A stretch of 64,000 bases of DNA, taken from the NCBI RefSeq assembly GCF_003990185.1, contig NZ_RZHF01000016.1:124001-188000 (forward strand), given 5' to 3'. Shown here piece after piece: positions 19,716 to 28,906 of this stretch. This stretch comes from Vreelandella nanhaiensis. Lineage in GTDB: Bacteria > Pseudomonadota > Gammaproteobacteria > Pseudomonadales > Halomonadaceae. Numbering within the stretch: the first letter of the stretch is position 1; the number at the start of each line of letters is the position of its first letter. The notes below the pieces were generated by a model. It did not search any database. It saw only the letters and a list, made by a program, of their open reading frames with translations, and was not told the origin of the DNA. A program made the position numbers and the translations under genes.

Positions 19716-21113
19716 GTGTCTCTAGCCGATACCCTCTATCAGCTCTCGCTCTCCCCTGTGATGTTACTCCTGGTGGTTTTACTGATCTCCCTCGCGGAAT
19801 CATTAGCCTTGGTTGGGCTACTGGTACCAGGCGTTGTGCTGATTACAGCCGCAGCATCGTTAGCGGGCCATCAATCTGTCGATTTGCTCTGGGTAATGCT
19901 CGCCGCCTTTGTAGGGGCTATCCTGGGTGACGGCATTAGCTTCAGGCTGGGTTATCACCACCGAGAACATATTACCCAACGCTGGCCACTTTCTGCTCAC
20001 CCGGAGTGGCTAGGTCGGGGGGCACGATTTTTTGAACGTTATGGCCTGTATTCCGTATTTATTGGGCGTTTTGTGGGTCCGGTTCGGCCGGTCATTCCTC
20101 TGGTTGCGGGCATGATGCGTATGTCACCCCGCAGTTTTTTATGGGCTAACGTCGGCTCGGCAGTGCTATGGGCACCGGCATATGTACTGCCAGGCTATCT
20201 TCTGGGGCGCACGTGGCAGGATCATCTCGACTTGCCGCCCGGTATCAAGACCGCTCTGTTAATCATGGCAGCCATTATCATCACACTAGCGGTCGTGTTT
20301 TCCTGGGGACGCGCGCAAGTGGGTCGCCATGGGCGCGTATACCTAGCGATTGCCCGGCTAGCCCGGCGAGTGCCGTTAATGCGCCGTCCCTGGCTTGCCA
20401 TGAGTCAGTCGGGCGAAGTACCGATCGCATCGCTGCTTCTGTTTATTGTGGCCTTGACAAGCTTATCTGGCTGGACACTGCTCGTTATTCACCACGACGG
20501 CCCCTTGTTGATTGATGTCTACGTACAGCGTCTATTTATATGGATTGAAAACGATATTTTCATTTCGCTGGGCCTTGTGTTCGCCAAGATAGGCGACAAG
20601 ATGGGCATTGCGGCGCTTTTATTGCCTTGGGCAGTATGGATGATTAGTCGCAAGAGATTCGATGCTTTAGCGCATTGGGGCGCGGCGGTGGGTGGTATTG
20701 CGCTCCTGAATACTTATGGGAAAGCGTATTTCGGCCGCGCGCGGCCTGACACACCTGATTATTTGACAGGCTCGCTCTCCTACCCAAGCGCCCACACCTC
20801 AACATCCGTTGTTGTGCTTGGGCTAGTGGCGGCTTTCATCGCCTCTGAACTTTCACGCAAGCAGCGGGCATGGGTTTACTGGGCCGCTATTATGCTGGCC
20901 GTTCCCATGGCACTTTCCCGCCTAGTCATCGGCGTACACTGGTTTAGCGATCTGGTGGGTGGTGCACTTCTTGGCTTGGTGCTGTGCGCGCTGGTTCGCT
21001 TAAGCTGGCAACGCTACCCACGCAAGCCGCTAAGGCCATGCCCATGGCAGCTTTTGGGCCTTGCCTCGCTTGTGTTGATCAGTGCTAGGGTCTTGTTTTT
21101 TCCGCCGGTGTGA
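19716..21113 (+). CDS. DedA-PAP2 fusion membrane protein
   Basis: A two-domain inner-membrane protein (465 aa). Residues 1-200 are a DedA/VTT domain with the family motifs FVGAILGDGISFRLGY and FIGRFVGPVRPVIPLVAG. Residues 230-450 are a PAP2 phosphatase with all three motifs: KAYFGRARP, YPSAHTS and SRLVIGVHWFSD. Such fusions are thought to handle lipid phosphates, for example undecaprenyl pyrophosphate recycling, with DedA as the flippase part. The start is GTG at 19716 behind an AGGAG site. It is close behind the degenerate-GGDEF pair and may be co-transcribed; it converges on the LysE gene with 5 bases between stops. Confidence 0.9.
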   Translation: MSLADTLYQLSLSPVMLLLVVLLISLAESLALVGLLVPGVVLITAAASLAGHQSVDLLWVMLAAFVGAILGDGISFRLGYHHREHITQRWPLSAHPEWLGRGARFFERYGLYSVFIGRFVGPVRPVIPLVAGMMRMSPRSFLWANVGSAVLWAPAYVLPGYLLGRTWQDHLDLPPGIKTALLIMAAIIITLAVVFSWGRAQVGRHGRVYLAIARLARRVPLMRRPWLAMSQSGEVPIASLLLFIVALTSLSGWTLLVIHHDGPLLIDVYVQRLFIWIENDIFISLGLVFAKIGDKMGIAALLLPWAVWMISRKRFDALAHWGAAVGGIALLNTYGKAYFGRARPDTPDYLTGSLSYPSAHTSTSVVVLGLVAAFIASELSRKQRAWVYWAAIMLAVPMALSRLVIGVHWFSDLVGGALLGLVLCALVRLSWQRYPRKPLRPCPWQLLGLASLVLISARVLFFPPV

Positions 21114-21118
21114 AGCGG

Positions 21119-21739
21119 CTAGCCTAACGCAAGCCAAAGGCCCACGCCTATCATCAGGGAGCCGGCAATACGGTTAAGCAGCCGTACATTGCCGCTTTTA
21201 CCTAGCGTTTTACGCAACGTTTTACCGCCCGTGGCATACACCAGCATGCTGGCAAACTCGATCAGCAGAATAACCGCAATCAGCAGCAAAAGCTGACTAC
21301 CAAGCGGGCGGTTGCTGTCCAGAAAAGGCGGCAGCAGGACCATAAAAAATGCCCAGCCTTTGGGGTTAGCAACTGCCGTGACAAACCCCTGTATGGCCAA
21401 CTGCAGGCGCCCAGCCGCGGGCCCGGCGTTAAGCTCGCTGGGGATGGCCATGCGCCCCCGCGAACGCCACATCATGATGCCCAGATACATCAAGTAGGCC
21501 CCGCCCACCCACTTAAAAGCCGTAAACAGCTCGGGCTGGCGCAGCATTAGCGCGGCAACACCCGCCCCAGCAGCTGCAGCCACCAAGCCTACGCCAATAA
21601 GCTCCCCCACCATCATCCAGAGCGTGCGCTTAACGCCCTGGGTCATTCCCAATACCATGGCAAGCGTCATGCACATGCCAGGGGTAAGCGAAACAAACAA
21701 AAAGGTGGGAATGAAGATCGAGAGCGTGGTCCAGGTCAT
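21119..21739 (-). CDS. LysE/RhtB family exporter
   Basis: Six-segment inner-membrane amino-acid or metabolite exporter of the LysE/RhtB superfamily (206 aa). It opens with IFIPTFLFVSLTPGMCMTLAM, the typical conserved Pro-Gly in helix 1, and carries NPKGWAFFMVLLPPF in the middle. The substrate cannot be told from sequence. The start overlaps the ubiX stop by 4 bases and follows an AAGGA site, so it is the third gene of an mpl-ubiX-lysE operon. Confidence 0.9.
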   Translation of the reverse strand: MTWTTLSIFIPTFLFVSLTPGMCMTLAMVLGMTQGVKRTLWMMVGELIGVGLVAAAAGAGVAALMLRQPELFTAFKWVGGAYLMYLGIMMWRSRGRMAIPSELNAGPAAGRLQLAIQGFVTAVANPKGWAFFMVLLPPFLDSNRPLGSQLLLLIAVILLIEFASMLVYATGGKTLRKTLGKSGNVRLLNRIAGSLMIGVGLWLALG

Positions 21740-22392
21740 GAATTATCCTTAGCGGGGCTTTCTGCGCCTGTTCCTGTCTCGCCCCAACGCGGCATTAAAG
21801 TATGCTGAATTCCCAGCTGATTAAGAATTCTCGCAACAATAAAATCAATAAGATCATCAATAGAGTGCGGGCGATGATAAAAGCCGGGGGCAGCGGGCAG
21901 AATCACGACTCCTAGACGGCTTAGCGCCAGCATATGCTCCAGATGAATGGGCGACAGTGGGCTCTCCCTGGGAACTAGCACTAGGGTGCGCCGCTCTTTG
22001 ATCGCGACATCTGCCGCGCGCTCGATCAGATTATTGCTTGCACCAGAAGCCACGGCTGAAAGCGTTCCGGTCGAGCACGGGCAAATCACCATGGCAGAGG
22101 GCGCGCCTGAACCAGAGGCCACCGGAGCCATCCAGTCTTCGCGCCCAAAGCAGCGTATCTGGCCAGGTGCGGCGCCGCTTTGCTCACTTAATGCCTGGGC
22201 CAGGCGTTCCGGTTGTGCAGGCAGGTTCATATCGGTTTCTGTGGCAACTACCATGTGAGCTGCCTTTGAAACCATGACCCACACTTCATGACCTGCCTCG
22301 ACCAACACATCAATCAGGCGCAGCCCATACTGCGCACCGGAAGCGCCGGTCAAGGCCACGGTAACTGGCTTTTTAAAGGGGGTGCCACTCAT
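21736..22392 (-). CDS. ubiX: Flavin prenyltransferase UbiX
   Basis: Attaches a dimethylallyl group to FMN to make the prenylated flavin cofactor used by UbiD-type decarboxylases in ubiquinone synthesis. The flavoprotein motif VALTGASGAQYGLRL lies at about residues 11-25. SGTLSAVASGASNNLIERAADV and the RRTLVLVPRESPLSPIHLEHM block are diagnostic. The length of 218 aa is normal. It overlaps mpl upstream by 4 bases. Confidence 0.96.
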   Translation of the reverse strand: MSGTPFKKPVTVALTGASGAQYGLRLIDVLVEAGHEVWVMVSKAAHMVVATETDMNLPAQPERLAQALSEQSGAAPGQIRCFGREDWMAPVASGSGAPSAMVICPCSTGTLSAVASGASNNLIERAADVAIKERRTLVLVPRESPLSPIHLEHMLALSRLGVVILPAAPGFYHRPHSIDDLIDFIVARILNQLGIQHTLMPRWGETGTGAESPAKDNS

Positions 22393-23774
22393 GCGCCGAA
22401 CTCCTTGGCCGTCAAAGCATGCAGCAGCCGCTCATGCACTCCTTCAAAGCCACCATTGGACATCACGACGATGCGATCCAGCGGTTCAGCCTGACTAACG
22501 ACAGCACTCACCAACGCATCGATATCACGATACAGATGCGCGTTAGCGCCCTGCTCAGCCACTAGGGACTCCATCGACCACTCGATACCCGCAGGCTGAT
22601 ACCAGTACACCTGGTCGGCATCGACAATGCTCTGGTTTAGCCGATCGCGTAATGAACCAAGACGCATGGTATTGGAGCGTGGCTCAATCACCGCCAGCAA
22701 GCGCCCCTTGGTCGTAGTGGCGCGTAAACCTTTTAAGGTGGCGGCTATGGCGGTGGGGTGATGGGCAAAGTCATCGATCACCTGTACGCCACTAACTTCA
22801 CCCCGCACTTCCTGGCGTCTTTTGGGCGTTTCAAAGCGAGCCAAGGCAGCACAGGCGCGGGCCAGATCTACCCCACACTGATGGGCGGCGGCGAGGGCTG
22901 CCAATGCGTTACGCGCATTATGCGCACCGCTTAACGGCCACTCGACAACGCTGTCTTCTTCGCCGTGCTTCGCCCGGTAAATAACCTGGAAACGGCTGGC
23001 ATCGGGGCGCTCGAGGCATAGTTGCCAGGCACTTTCAGGCTTCTCGCCAAAGTACTCAACCGGCGTCCAGGCCCCCATGGCCAATACGCGTTCAAGCGCG
23101 GGTTGCTCGTCAGCTATCAATAGGCGCCCCTGGCTTGGTACCGTGCGAACCAGATGATGAAACTGACGCTCGATGGCGGCCAAGTCAGGAAAAATATCCG
23201 CGTGATCAAACTCAAGGTTGTTGAGTACGGCGATATCTGGGCGGTAATGAACGAACTTGGAGCGCTTGTCGAAAAAAGCCGTATCGTACTCATCGGCTTC
23301 CACGACAAACGGCCCTTGCGGATCGCCCAAGCGCGCCGAAACACCAAAGTTACGTGGTACGCCGCCAATCAGAAAGCCCGGCGCCTGACCGGCACTTTCC
23401 AGTAGCCAGGCCAGCAGGCTGGCGGTGGTGGTTTTACCATGGGTGCCGGCGATCGCGATGACCTGCCGTCCCGGCAGCACATGCTCGGCAAGCCATTGGG
23501 CGCCCGAGGTATAGGGCAAGCCGCTATTGAGCAGCGCCTCTACCTCCACGTTCCCTCGAGACAGCGCGTTGCCCACAATGACCAAATCGACAGAATCGCA
23601 CAAGTGCTCTGCCCGGTAGCCTTCCATCAGCGTGATACCCGCCTCAGCAAGCTGGGTACTCATCGGCGGATAGACATTGGCATCCGACCCGCTGACCTGG
23701 TGGCCCTGTTCGCGTGCAAGTAGCGCAAGGCTACCCATAAAGGTGCCACAGATACCGATAATATGGAGATGCAT
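22389..23774 (-). CDS. mpl: UDP-N-acetylmuramate:murein tripeptide ligase
   Basis: Recycles cell-wall tripeptide (L-Ala-D-Glu-meso-diaminopimelate) by joining it to UDP-N-acetylmuramic acid in the cytoplasm. It is a Mur-ligase family member with the P-loop GTHGKTT at residues 110-116, the ATP-binding EADEYDTAFFDKRSKF block and the DDFAHHPTAIAATLKGLR block. The N-terminal MHLHIIGICGTFMGSLALLA is characteristic of Mpl rather than MurC. The length of 461 aa is normal. It heads the mpl-ubiX-lysE operon. Confidence 0.96.
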   Translation of the reverse strand: MHLHIIGICGTFMGSLALLAREQGHQVSGSDANVYPPMSTQLAEAGITLMEGYRAEHLCDSVDLVIVGNALSRGNVEVEALLNSGLPYTSGAQWLAEHVLPGRQVIAIAGTHGKTTTASLLAWLLESAGQAPGFLIGGVPRNFGVSARLGDPQGPFVVEADEYDTAFFDKRSKFVHYRPDIAVLNNLEFDHADIFPDLAAIERQFHHLVRTVPSQGRLLIADEQPALERVLAMGAWTPVEYFGEKPESAWQLCLERPDASRFQVIYRAKHGEEDSVVEWPLSGAHNARNALAALAAAHQCGVDLARACAALARFETPKRRQEVRGEVSGVQVIDDFAHHPTAIAATLKGLRATTTKGRLLAVIEPRSNTMRLGSLRDRLNQSIVDADQVYWYQPAGIEWSMESLVAEQGANAHLYRDIDALVSAVVSQAEPLDRIVVMSNGGFEGVHERLLHALTAKEFGA

Positions 23775-24023
23775 GGTGCGCCCCTGACAACGTAATCAAC
23801 ACTGCATTGAAATAACAGGAAAGACTAGCACGACCGGCCTAATTGCTCATCCCTAAGGGCCGGTTTTAACGCACAAAAATGATCATGACGCGATCAGAAC
23901 CGTCCTTAAGCGTGCCATCAAAGTGACAAATGCCCGTGATTGTTGCAGGATGCGTCCACTCTTATTGACTAACCACTTTTTACAAGCGTTGGCCGCGTCT
24001 ATAGGCCAGCGAAGGAGCGTACC

Positions 24024-24413
24024 GTGCGCATATTGATTCGTTACTTTTTCCGGGGTGTTCGTTTGGTGCTGGCACCGGTGATGATTATTTCGGAGAAACT
24101 CACTACGCCAAGCGCCCTTGAGCGTACACCTGCTGAGCAGGCACGCGTTGACGCAGCCTGCCAGCGTCTGGCCCTTTACCAGTTCAGAACCTGCCCTTTT
24201 TGCATCAAGGTGCGTAAGGAGATCGCCCGTCTTGGATTAAACATCGAGCTTCGGGATACCCAACAAGAACCCGCTCACAAGCAGGCTCTTATAGAAGGCG
24301 GCGGTAAGCCGAAAGTGCCCTGTCTGAAAATCAATCATGAAGACGGTCGTGAAGAGTGGCTTTATGAGTCAGACGATATTAATCGCTGGCTGCATAAGCA
24401 GTTTGGGGCCTAG
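24024..24413 (+). CDS. Glutaredoxin-like protein with N-terminal membrane segment
   Basis: A 129-aa thiol-disulfide protein. A hydrophobic segment at residues 5-25 ([19 protein letters not shown]) precedes a glutaredoxin domain with the dithiol active site [12 protein letters not shown]. The cis-proline appears in KPKVPCLKI, followed by [10 protein letters not shown]. The GTG start is preceded by AAGGAG. It is probably tethered to the inner membrane with the thioredoxin fold in the cytoplasm. It overlaps the convergent gene at 24410 by 4 bases. Confidence 0.9.
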   Translation: MRILIRYFFRGVRLVLAPVMIISEKLTTPSALERTPAEQARVDAACQRLALYQFRTCPFCIKVRKEIARLGLNIELRDTQQEPAHKQALIEGGGKPKVPCLKINHEDGREEWLYESDDINRWLHKQFGA

Positions 24414-24907
24414 AACTCTGCCCGGTAGGCTTCAACATCGAAGTGAACATCAATCGCAATTTCTTCGTCCGGGCCCTGTGCAGCTTCTACGCTGTTTTGC
24501 AGTGCCATTGAGCCCTTAATGCGACCTGCAACATGCAAAAGACGCCCCTGCTGTTCAAAATGACTTATTGAGACAGCAACGCTACCGCCCTCTGACGTAT
24601 AAAAAGGCGGCGTGGCTGCGCTGCCGATTAGCTGAACCACTTGGGCGTCAACAAGTTCGCCATCCTCAACGCTTAAATGCATGGACAGCGCCTCTCGGGC
24701 ATCCCGGCTATCCGGATCCATAAAACCCGTAATTGTAATATCCAACTGGTTGCCTGTTTCAACATAGGCAGCACTTGAGTCCTGGCCGCCGTTTAAGACG
24801 AACCATTCGTATGCTTCACCTTCAAGCGTTCCTTCTATACTTGACGCGTGAACGGATAGTGGAAGCAGCCCAGCTATCAGTAGTGCGGCCCATCCCTGTT
24901 TTTTCAT
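24410..24907 (-). CDS. Predicted secreted protein of unknown function
   Basis: A 165-aa protein with a clear signal peptide ([21 protein letters not shown], cleavage before SSIEG). The mature part is acidic and predicted to be rich in beta strands, alternating polar and hydrophobic residues without cysteines. I do not recognise the family. The acidic mature part fits a periplasmic protein of a salt-tolerant bacterium. It converges on the glutaredoxin gene, sharing 4 bases at the stops, and is divergent from the peptide importer. Confidence 0.8.
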   Translation of the reverse strand: MKKQGWAALLIAGLLPLSVHASSIEGTLEGEAYEWFVLNGGQDSSAAYVETGNQLDITITGFMDPDSRDAREALSMHLSVEDGELVDAQVVQLIGSAATPPFYTSEGGSVAVSISHFEQQGRLLHVAGRIKGSMALQNSVEAAQGPDEEIAIDVHFDVEAYRAEF

Positions 24908-24945
24908 TATAACCTTCTAGTTATGTACCTGAAGAACCTGATAAC

Positions 24946-24959
24946 TAAACGAACGTTTA
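24946..24959. promoter_or_regulatory. Small inverted repeat, possible operator
   Basis: TAAACG-AA-CGTTTA, a perfect 6-bp inverted repeat with a 2-base spacer. It lies 39 bases before the start of the secreted-protein gene and about 230 bases before the peptide-binding protein gene. A repeat this short can arise by chance. Confidence 0.25.
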
Positions 24960-25185
24960 CTTTTGATCTACACCTTTCGTCTAACAGATTGATCGTTCAT
25001 GCCTGTTAATAGCTTGATCATTTAGTAGATGAATAGAGCCTGTCATTATTTCGATTGTGCGGCGTATTGCCCTCTCTCTATGTTAGTAGCATAGCTTACA
25101 AGCTGACCGTGTCTGTTTTACTGGCTCTATATATGGCTTTAGGCGGTAAGGCGAACAATAAAACCATCAAAAAATGGGAACAATT

Positions 25186-26757
25186 ATGACGCTTAAGAAA
25201 ACATTACTGGCTTCTATTATTGGGGCGACCGTGGCGGGTGGCGCAATGCTACCGCTAACGGCAAGCGCGGAAACCCTGCGTATTGGCTACTCAGCCGACC
25301 CGGAAACCCTGGATATTCATGAACAGCTTTCAGGCGGCATGTTGCGTTTTTCACACCTTGCCTTTGACCCGTTGGTTCGCTGGACTAAAGATTTCGATTT
25401 CGAACCACGCCTGGCCACCGAGTGGGAACAGACCGACGACACTCATATGCGCATGACCTTGCGTGAAGGTGTCACCTTCCATTCAGGCAACGAATTCACC
25501 GCCAAAGATGTGGTGTGGACCATTGAGCGCCTGAAAGAAAGCCCTGATTACAAAGCTATTTTTGAGCCAATTGCCAGCGCTGAAGCCATCGACGACTACA
25601 CGGTAGAAATCACCACTACCGAGCCGTACCCGTTGATGTTGAACCTGGCGACCTACATCTTCCCGATGGATAGCCAGTTCTATACCGGTGAAACGGATAA
25701 CGGCAACGACAAGGCTGAAATCGTTAAAGCCGGTAACTCGTTCGCCTCGCGCAATATTTCTGGTACAGGCCCTTTCCGTCTGACTGACCGCCGCCAGGGC
25801 GTACGCGTTGACTTTGAACGCTTTGAAGATTACTGGGACACAGAAACAGAAGGTAACGTTTCCAGCATCGTTCTGACTCCGATTTCTGAAAATGCTTCAC
25901 GCGTGGCGGCCCTGCTGTCGGGTGGTGTTGACTTTATTGATGCCGTACCGCCCAACGACCTTGAGCGCATCCGTGAGTCCGGCGATGTCAAACTGGTAGA
26001 GGTACCCGGCACCCGCATCATCGGCTTTCAGCTTAACCAGGAGAAAGTTGAAGCGTTTCAGGATGTTCGCGTTCGCCAGGCCGTTGACCTTGCCATCAAC
26101 CAGGAAGGCATTGCCGACCGCCTAATGCGCGGCTTTGCCACTCCTGCAGGCCAGTTCTCGCCGGAAGGCTACTCCGGCCACAACCCCGACCTAGTACCGC
26201 GCTATAACCTTGAACGCGCCCAGGAGTTGATGGCCGAAGCAGGCTATGAAGACGGCTTTACGGTCGACATGATCGCGCCCAACAACCGCTATGTTAACGA
26301 TGCCCAAATTGCTCAGGCCGTTGCCAACATGCTGTCGCGCATCAATATCAAGGTTAACCTGCGCACCATGCCGCTGGCGCAATACTGGCCTGAGTACGAT
26401 ACGCGCCAGTCCGATATCGCCATGATCGGCTGGCACGCGGATACCGAAGACAGCGCTAACTTCTTCCAGTACCTCTCTTTCTGCATCGATGACGAGACTG
26501 GTGCAGGCCAGTACAACTACGGCAACTACTGCAATGAAGAGATCGATGCGCTGGTAACCGAAGCTGATAGTGTCACCAACCTTGATCGCCGTAACGAAAT
26601 GCTACGCGAAGCCGAAGCCATGCTCTATGAAGATGTCGGTTTTGTCATGTTGCACTGGCAGAACCTGGCCTACGCCGCCGCTAACGGCGTAGAAATCGAG
26701 CCGGTGGTCAATGCGCTCGACTTCCCTTACTTGGGTGATCTTGTGATCAGTCGCTAA
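25186..26757 (+). CDS. Peptide ABC transporter, periplasmic binding protein (SBP family 5)
   Basis: Captures peptides in the periplasm and delivers them to the permease. The signal peptide is MTLKKTLLASIIGATVAGGAM followed by cleavage near SA-ETLRIGY. The family-5 signature ADPETLDIHEQL opens the mature protein. The region ATEWEQTDDTHMRMTLREGVTFHSGNEFTAKDV, in pieces, matches DppA/OppA proteins. I chose ATG 25186 because GGGA lies before it; an ATG four codons upstream has no site. It is the first gene of a five-gene importer and is separated from the permeases by an mRNA stem-loop. The substrate could also be another solute of this large family; peptides are the likeliest given pepQ nearby. 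Confidence 0.92.
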   Translation: MTLKKTLLASIIGATVAGGAMLPLTASAETLRIGYSADPETLDIHEQLSGGMLRFSHLAFDPLVRWTKDFDFEPRLATEWEQTDDTHMRMTLREGVTFHSGNEFTAKDVVWTIERLKESPDYKAIFEPIASAEAIDDYTVEITTTEPYPLMLNLATYIFPMDSQFYTGETDNGNDKAEIVKAGNSFASRNISGTGPFRLTDRRQGVRVDFERFEDYWDTETEGNVSSIVLTPISENASRVAALLSGGVDFIDAVPPNDLERIRESGDVKLVEVPGTRIIGFQLNQEKVEAFQDVRVRQAVDLAINQEGIADRLMRGFATPAGQFSPEGYSGHNPDLVPRYNLERAQELMAEAGYEDGFTVDMIAPNNRYVNDAQIAQAVANMLSRINIKVNLRTMPLAQYWPEYDTRQSDIAMIGWHADTEDSANFFQYLSFCIDDETGAGQYNYGNYCNEEIDALVTEADSVTNLDRRNEMLREAEAMLYEDVGFVMLHWQNLAYAAANGVEIEPVVNALDFPYLGDLVISR

Positions 26758-26794
26758 TCCTGCTGAACGTCCCGCAAGCTTTAAAGCAAGGATG

Positions 26795-26824
26795 CTTCGC
26801 TCTCCAGGCAACTGGAGAGCGAAG
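26795..26824 (+). other. Intercistronic mRNA stem-loop after the binding-protein gene
   Basis: A perfect 13-bp stem (CTTCGCTCTCCAG with CTGGAGAGCGAAG) and a GCAA tetraloop (a GNRA type) lie 37 bases past the binding-protein stop, with no U tract after it. Such loops commonly stabilise the binding-protein part of importer mRNAs and lower expression of the permease genes. The role here is inferred. Confidence 0.75.
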
Positions 26825-26911
26825 TACTTGTTGTACCAAAACGGCTGCAACGCATTTCAAAGCTTATCGTTAGGCCCTTTGTTAAACACTATTACATAGG
26901 TGGCGTACGCC

Positions 26912-27961
26912 ATGATTGCTTTTTTAATCAAGCGGCTGATGCACGCGGTATTGGTGATGTTCGTCATCAGCGTGCTGGCCTTCGCCATTCAGGATAACCT
27001 GGGTGATCCGATACAACAGATGGTGGGCCAATCGGTCCCTGAGAGCGAACGCGATGCCCTTCGCGAACGTTTAGGGCTCAACGACCCCTTCATAGTGCAG
27101 TATGTGCGCTTTGCCAAGAACGCAGTACAGGGTGATTTTGGCTACTCGTACTTTTATCGTGAACCCGCTCTCGGCGTGATTGCCCGTCATTTACCGGCAA
27201 CCCTTGAGCTGGTTTTTGCCGCCACGCTGATTATTGTGCTGTTGTCGGTGCCAATCGGGGTATATAGCGCGATTAAACCACGCTCCATTATCTCGCGTTT
27301 TTTCATGGGCGCGTCGATTATCGGTATTTCTATTCCGGTGTTTCTGACCGCTATTGTATTGATTCAAATATTCTCTATCGGCATCACCGTCTCCATTTTC
27401 CCGGAAAGTACCAGTTGGGGTGCCTGGCTGAACGGCTTTTTCTCCACCCAAGGTAGCATGCCTTCGTTTGGACGCGGCTATGATCTGGTGCACGTTATCG
27501 GCCACTGGGATACCAACCTGGCGTCCTGGAACGGGCTCAAGCATCTGGTACTACCGGCCATTTCGCTTGCCTCCATCATGCTGCCGCTATTTATCCGCCT
27601 GATACGTGCGGAAATGATGGAAGTACTCCAGTCAGAGTACGTCAAGTACGCTCGCGCCAAGGGTATTTCCATGCGCCGCGTCTACTTCGTGCACGCGCTG
27701 AAAAACACCATGCTGCCGGTCATTACCGTAGGCGGCGTGCAGATCGGCACCATGGTGGCTTACACCATCCTGACCGAGACCGTATTCCAATGGCCGGGCA
27801 TGGGCCTGATGTTCCTGGATGCGATCAACCGTGCCGATATTCCACTGATTGTGGCCTACCTGATGATTGTCGGCGTCATTTTCGTGGTGACCAACACCAT
27901 CGTGGATCTGATCTACGGCTTTGTGAACCCCACTGTAAAACTGACTGGTAAGCCCGCATGA
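26912..27961 (+). CDS. Peptide ABC transporter permease (DppB type)
   Basis: Inner-membrane subunit with six predicted segments. The N-terminus FLIKRLMHAVLVMFVISVLAF and the EAA loop EYVKYARAKGISMRRVYFVHALKN that contacts the ATPases are typical of DppB/OppB. A periplasmic insert around residues 170-210 is longer than in DppB. I chose ATG 26912 (349 aa) because AGGTGG stands 8 bases upstream; a GTG four codons earlier is in frame. The stop overlaps the next permease start by 4 bases. Confidence 0.92.
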   Translation: MIAFLIKRLMHAVLVMFVISVLAFAIQDNLGDPIQQMVGQSVPESERDALRERLGLNDPFIVQYVRFAKNAVQGDFGYSYFYREPALGVIARHLPATLELVFAATLIIVLLSVPIGVYSAIKPRSIISRFFMGASIIGISIPVFLTAIVLIQIFSIGITVSIFPESTSWGAWLNGFFSTQGSMPSFGRGYDLVHVIGHWDTNLASWNGLKHLVLPAISLASIMLPLFIRLIRAEMMEVLQSEYVKYARAKGISMRRVYFVHALKNTMLPVITVGGVQIGTMVAYTILTETVFQWPGMGLMFLDAINRADIPLIVAYLMIVGVIFVVTNTIVDLIYGFVNPTVKLTGKPA

Positions 27962-28899
27962 CGATGAAAACGAATAAGGCACCCAGCCGCTTAGAACGCT
28001 TTCGCGACTCTTTTGTGTGGTACAGCTTCAAGCGTGACCGCACCGCGCAGCTCTGCTTGGCGGTTTTTCTCTGCCTGGTAATGGCCGCGTTTGCTGCCCC
28101 CCTGCTCGCGCCTACCGATCCTTACGATCTGCGCCAGATCGATATCATGGCATCAGAACTGCCGCCTTTCTGGATCGATGGCGCCGATGAGCAATATTCA
28201 CTGGGCACCGATGCCCAGGGCCGCGATCTCTGGTCGATCATTCTTTATGGCACCCGCGTGTCACTATTGATTGGTTTCGGTGCTGTTATTCTCCAGGCGC
28301 TTCTGGGCGTCACCTTTGGTTTGATGGCGGGCTATCTAGGGGGACGTGTGGATGCCTTTTTGATGCGCCTTGCCGACATCCAGCTGTCATTCTCGACGTT
28401 AATGGTCGCGATTGTAGTGGGTGCGGTGGTGAAAGCGACCCTGGGCGGGGCATTTTACAGCCAGTACGCCGTCTTGATGCTGGTGCTGATTATTGGCCTG
28501 GCTGAATGGCCTCAGTATGCCCGCACGGTGCGTGCCTCGGTGCTCGCTGAAAAGGGCAAGGAGTACGTGGACGCCGCCCGGGTCATGGGCCTGCGCAGCA
28601 AACGGATCATGTTCCGCCACGTACTGCCCAACACGCTTTCACCCATTTTCGTCATCTCCACGGTGCAGATTGCCAATGCGATCATCTCCGAGGCGGCGCT
28701 TTCGTTTTTGGGTCTAGGTATGCCGGAAACCCACCCGTCGCTTGGCTCGTTAATCAAGGCGGGGTTTGACTACATTCAGTCAGGCTCTTGGTGGATCACA
28801 CTGATCCCCGGTGCGGTGCTGGTAGTGCTGGTGCTGTCTATCAATCTCCTGGGCGATTGGCTACGCGATGTCATGAACCCACGACTCTATAAAGGCTGA
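27958..28899 (+). CDS. Peptide ABC transporter permease (DppC type)
   Basis: Second permease subunit (313 aa). It begins with a cytoplasmic N-terminus, one membrane segment and the [11 protein letters not shown] stretch typical of DppC. The core follows with [22 protein letters not shown] and the EAA loop [24 protein letters not shown]. It is coupled to the upstream permease by an ATGA overlap and lies 7 bases before the first ATPase gene. Confidence 0.93.
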   Translation: MTMKTNKAPSRLERFRDSFVWYSFKRDRTAQLCLAVFLCLVMAAFAAPLLAPTDPYDLRQIDIMASELPPFWIDGADEQYSLGTDAQGRDLWSIILYGTRVSLLIGFGAVILQALLGVTFGLMAGYLGGRVDAFLMRLADIQLSFSTLMVAIVVGAVVKATLGGAFYSQYAVLMLVLIIGLAEWPQYARTVRASVLAEKGKEYVDAARVMGLRSKRIMFRHVLPNTLSPIFVISTVQIANAIISEAALSFLGLGMPETHPSLGSLIKAGFDYIQSGSWWITLIPGAVLVVLVLSINLLGDWLRDVMNPRLYKG

Positions 28900-28906
28900 G
28901 GACACC

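Noticed and set aside
23840..23875. ACCGGCC/GGCCGGT inverted repeat upstream of the glutaredoxin gene
   Set aside because: Stem of 7 bp with a long loop and only a short T run; it is not clearly a terminator of either flanking gene.
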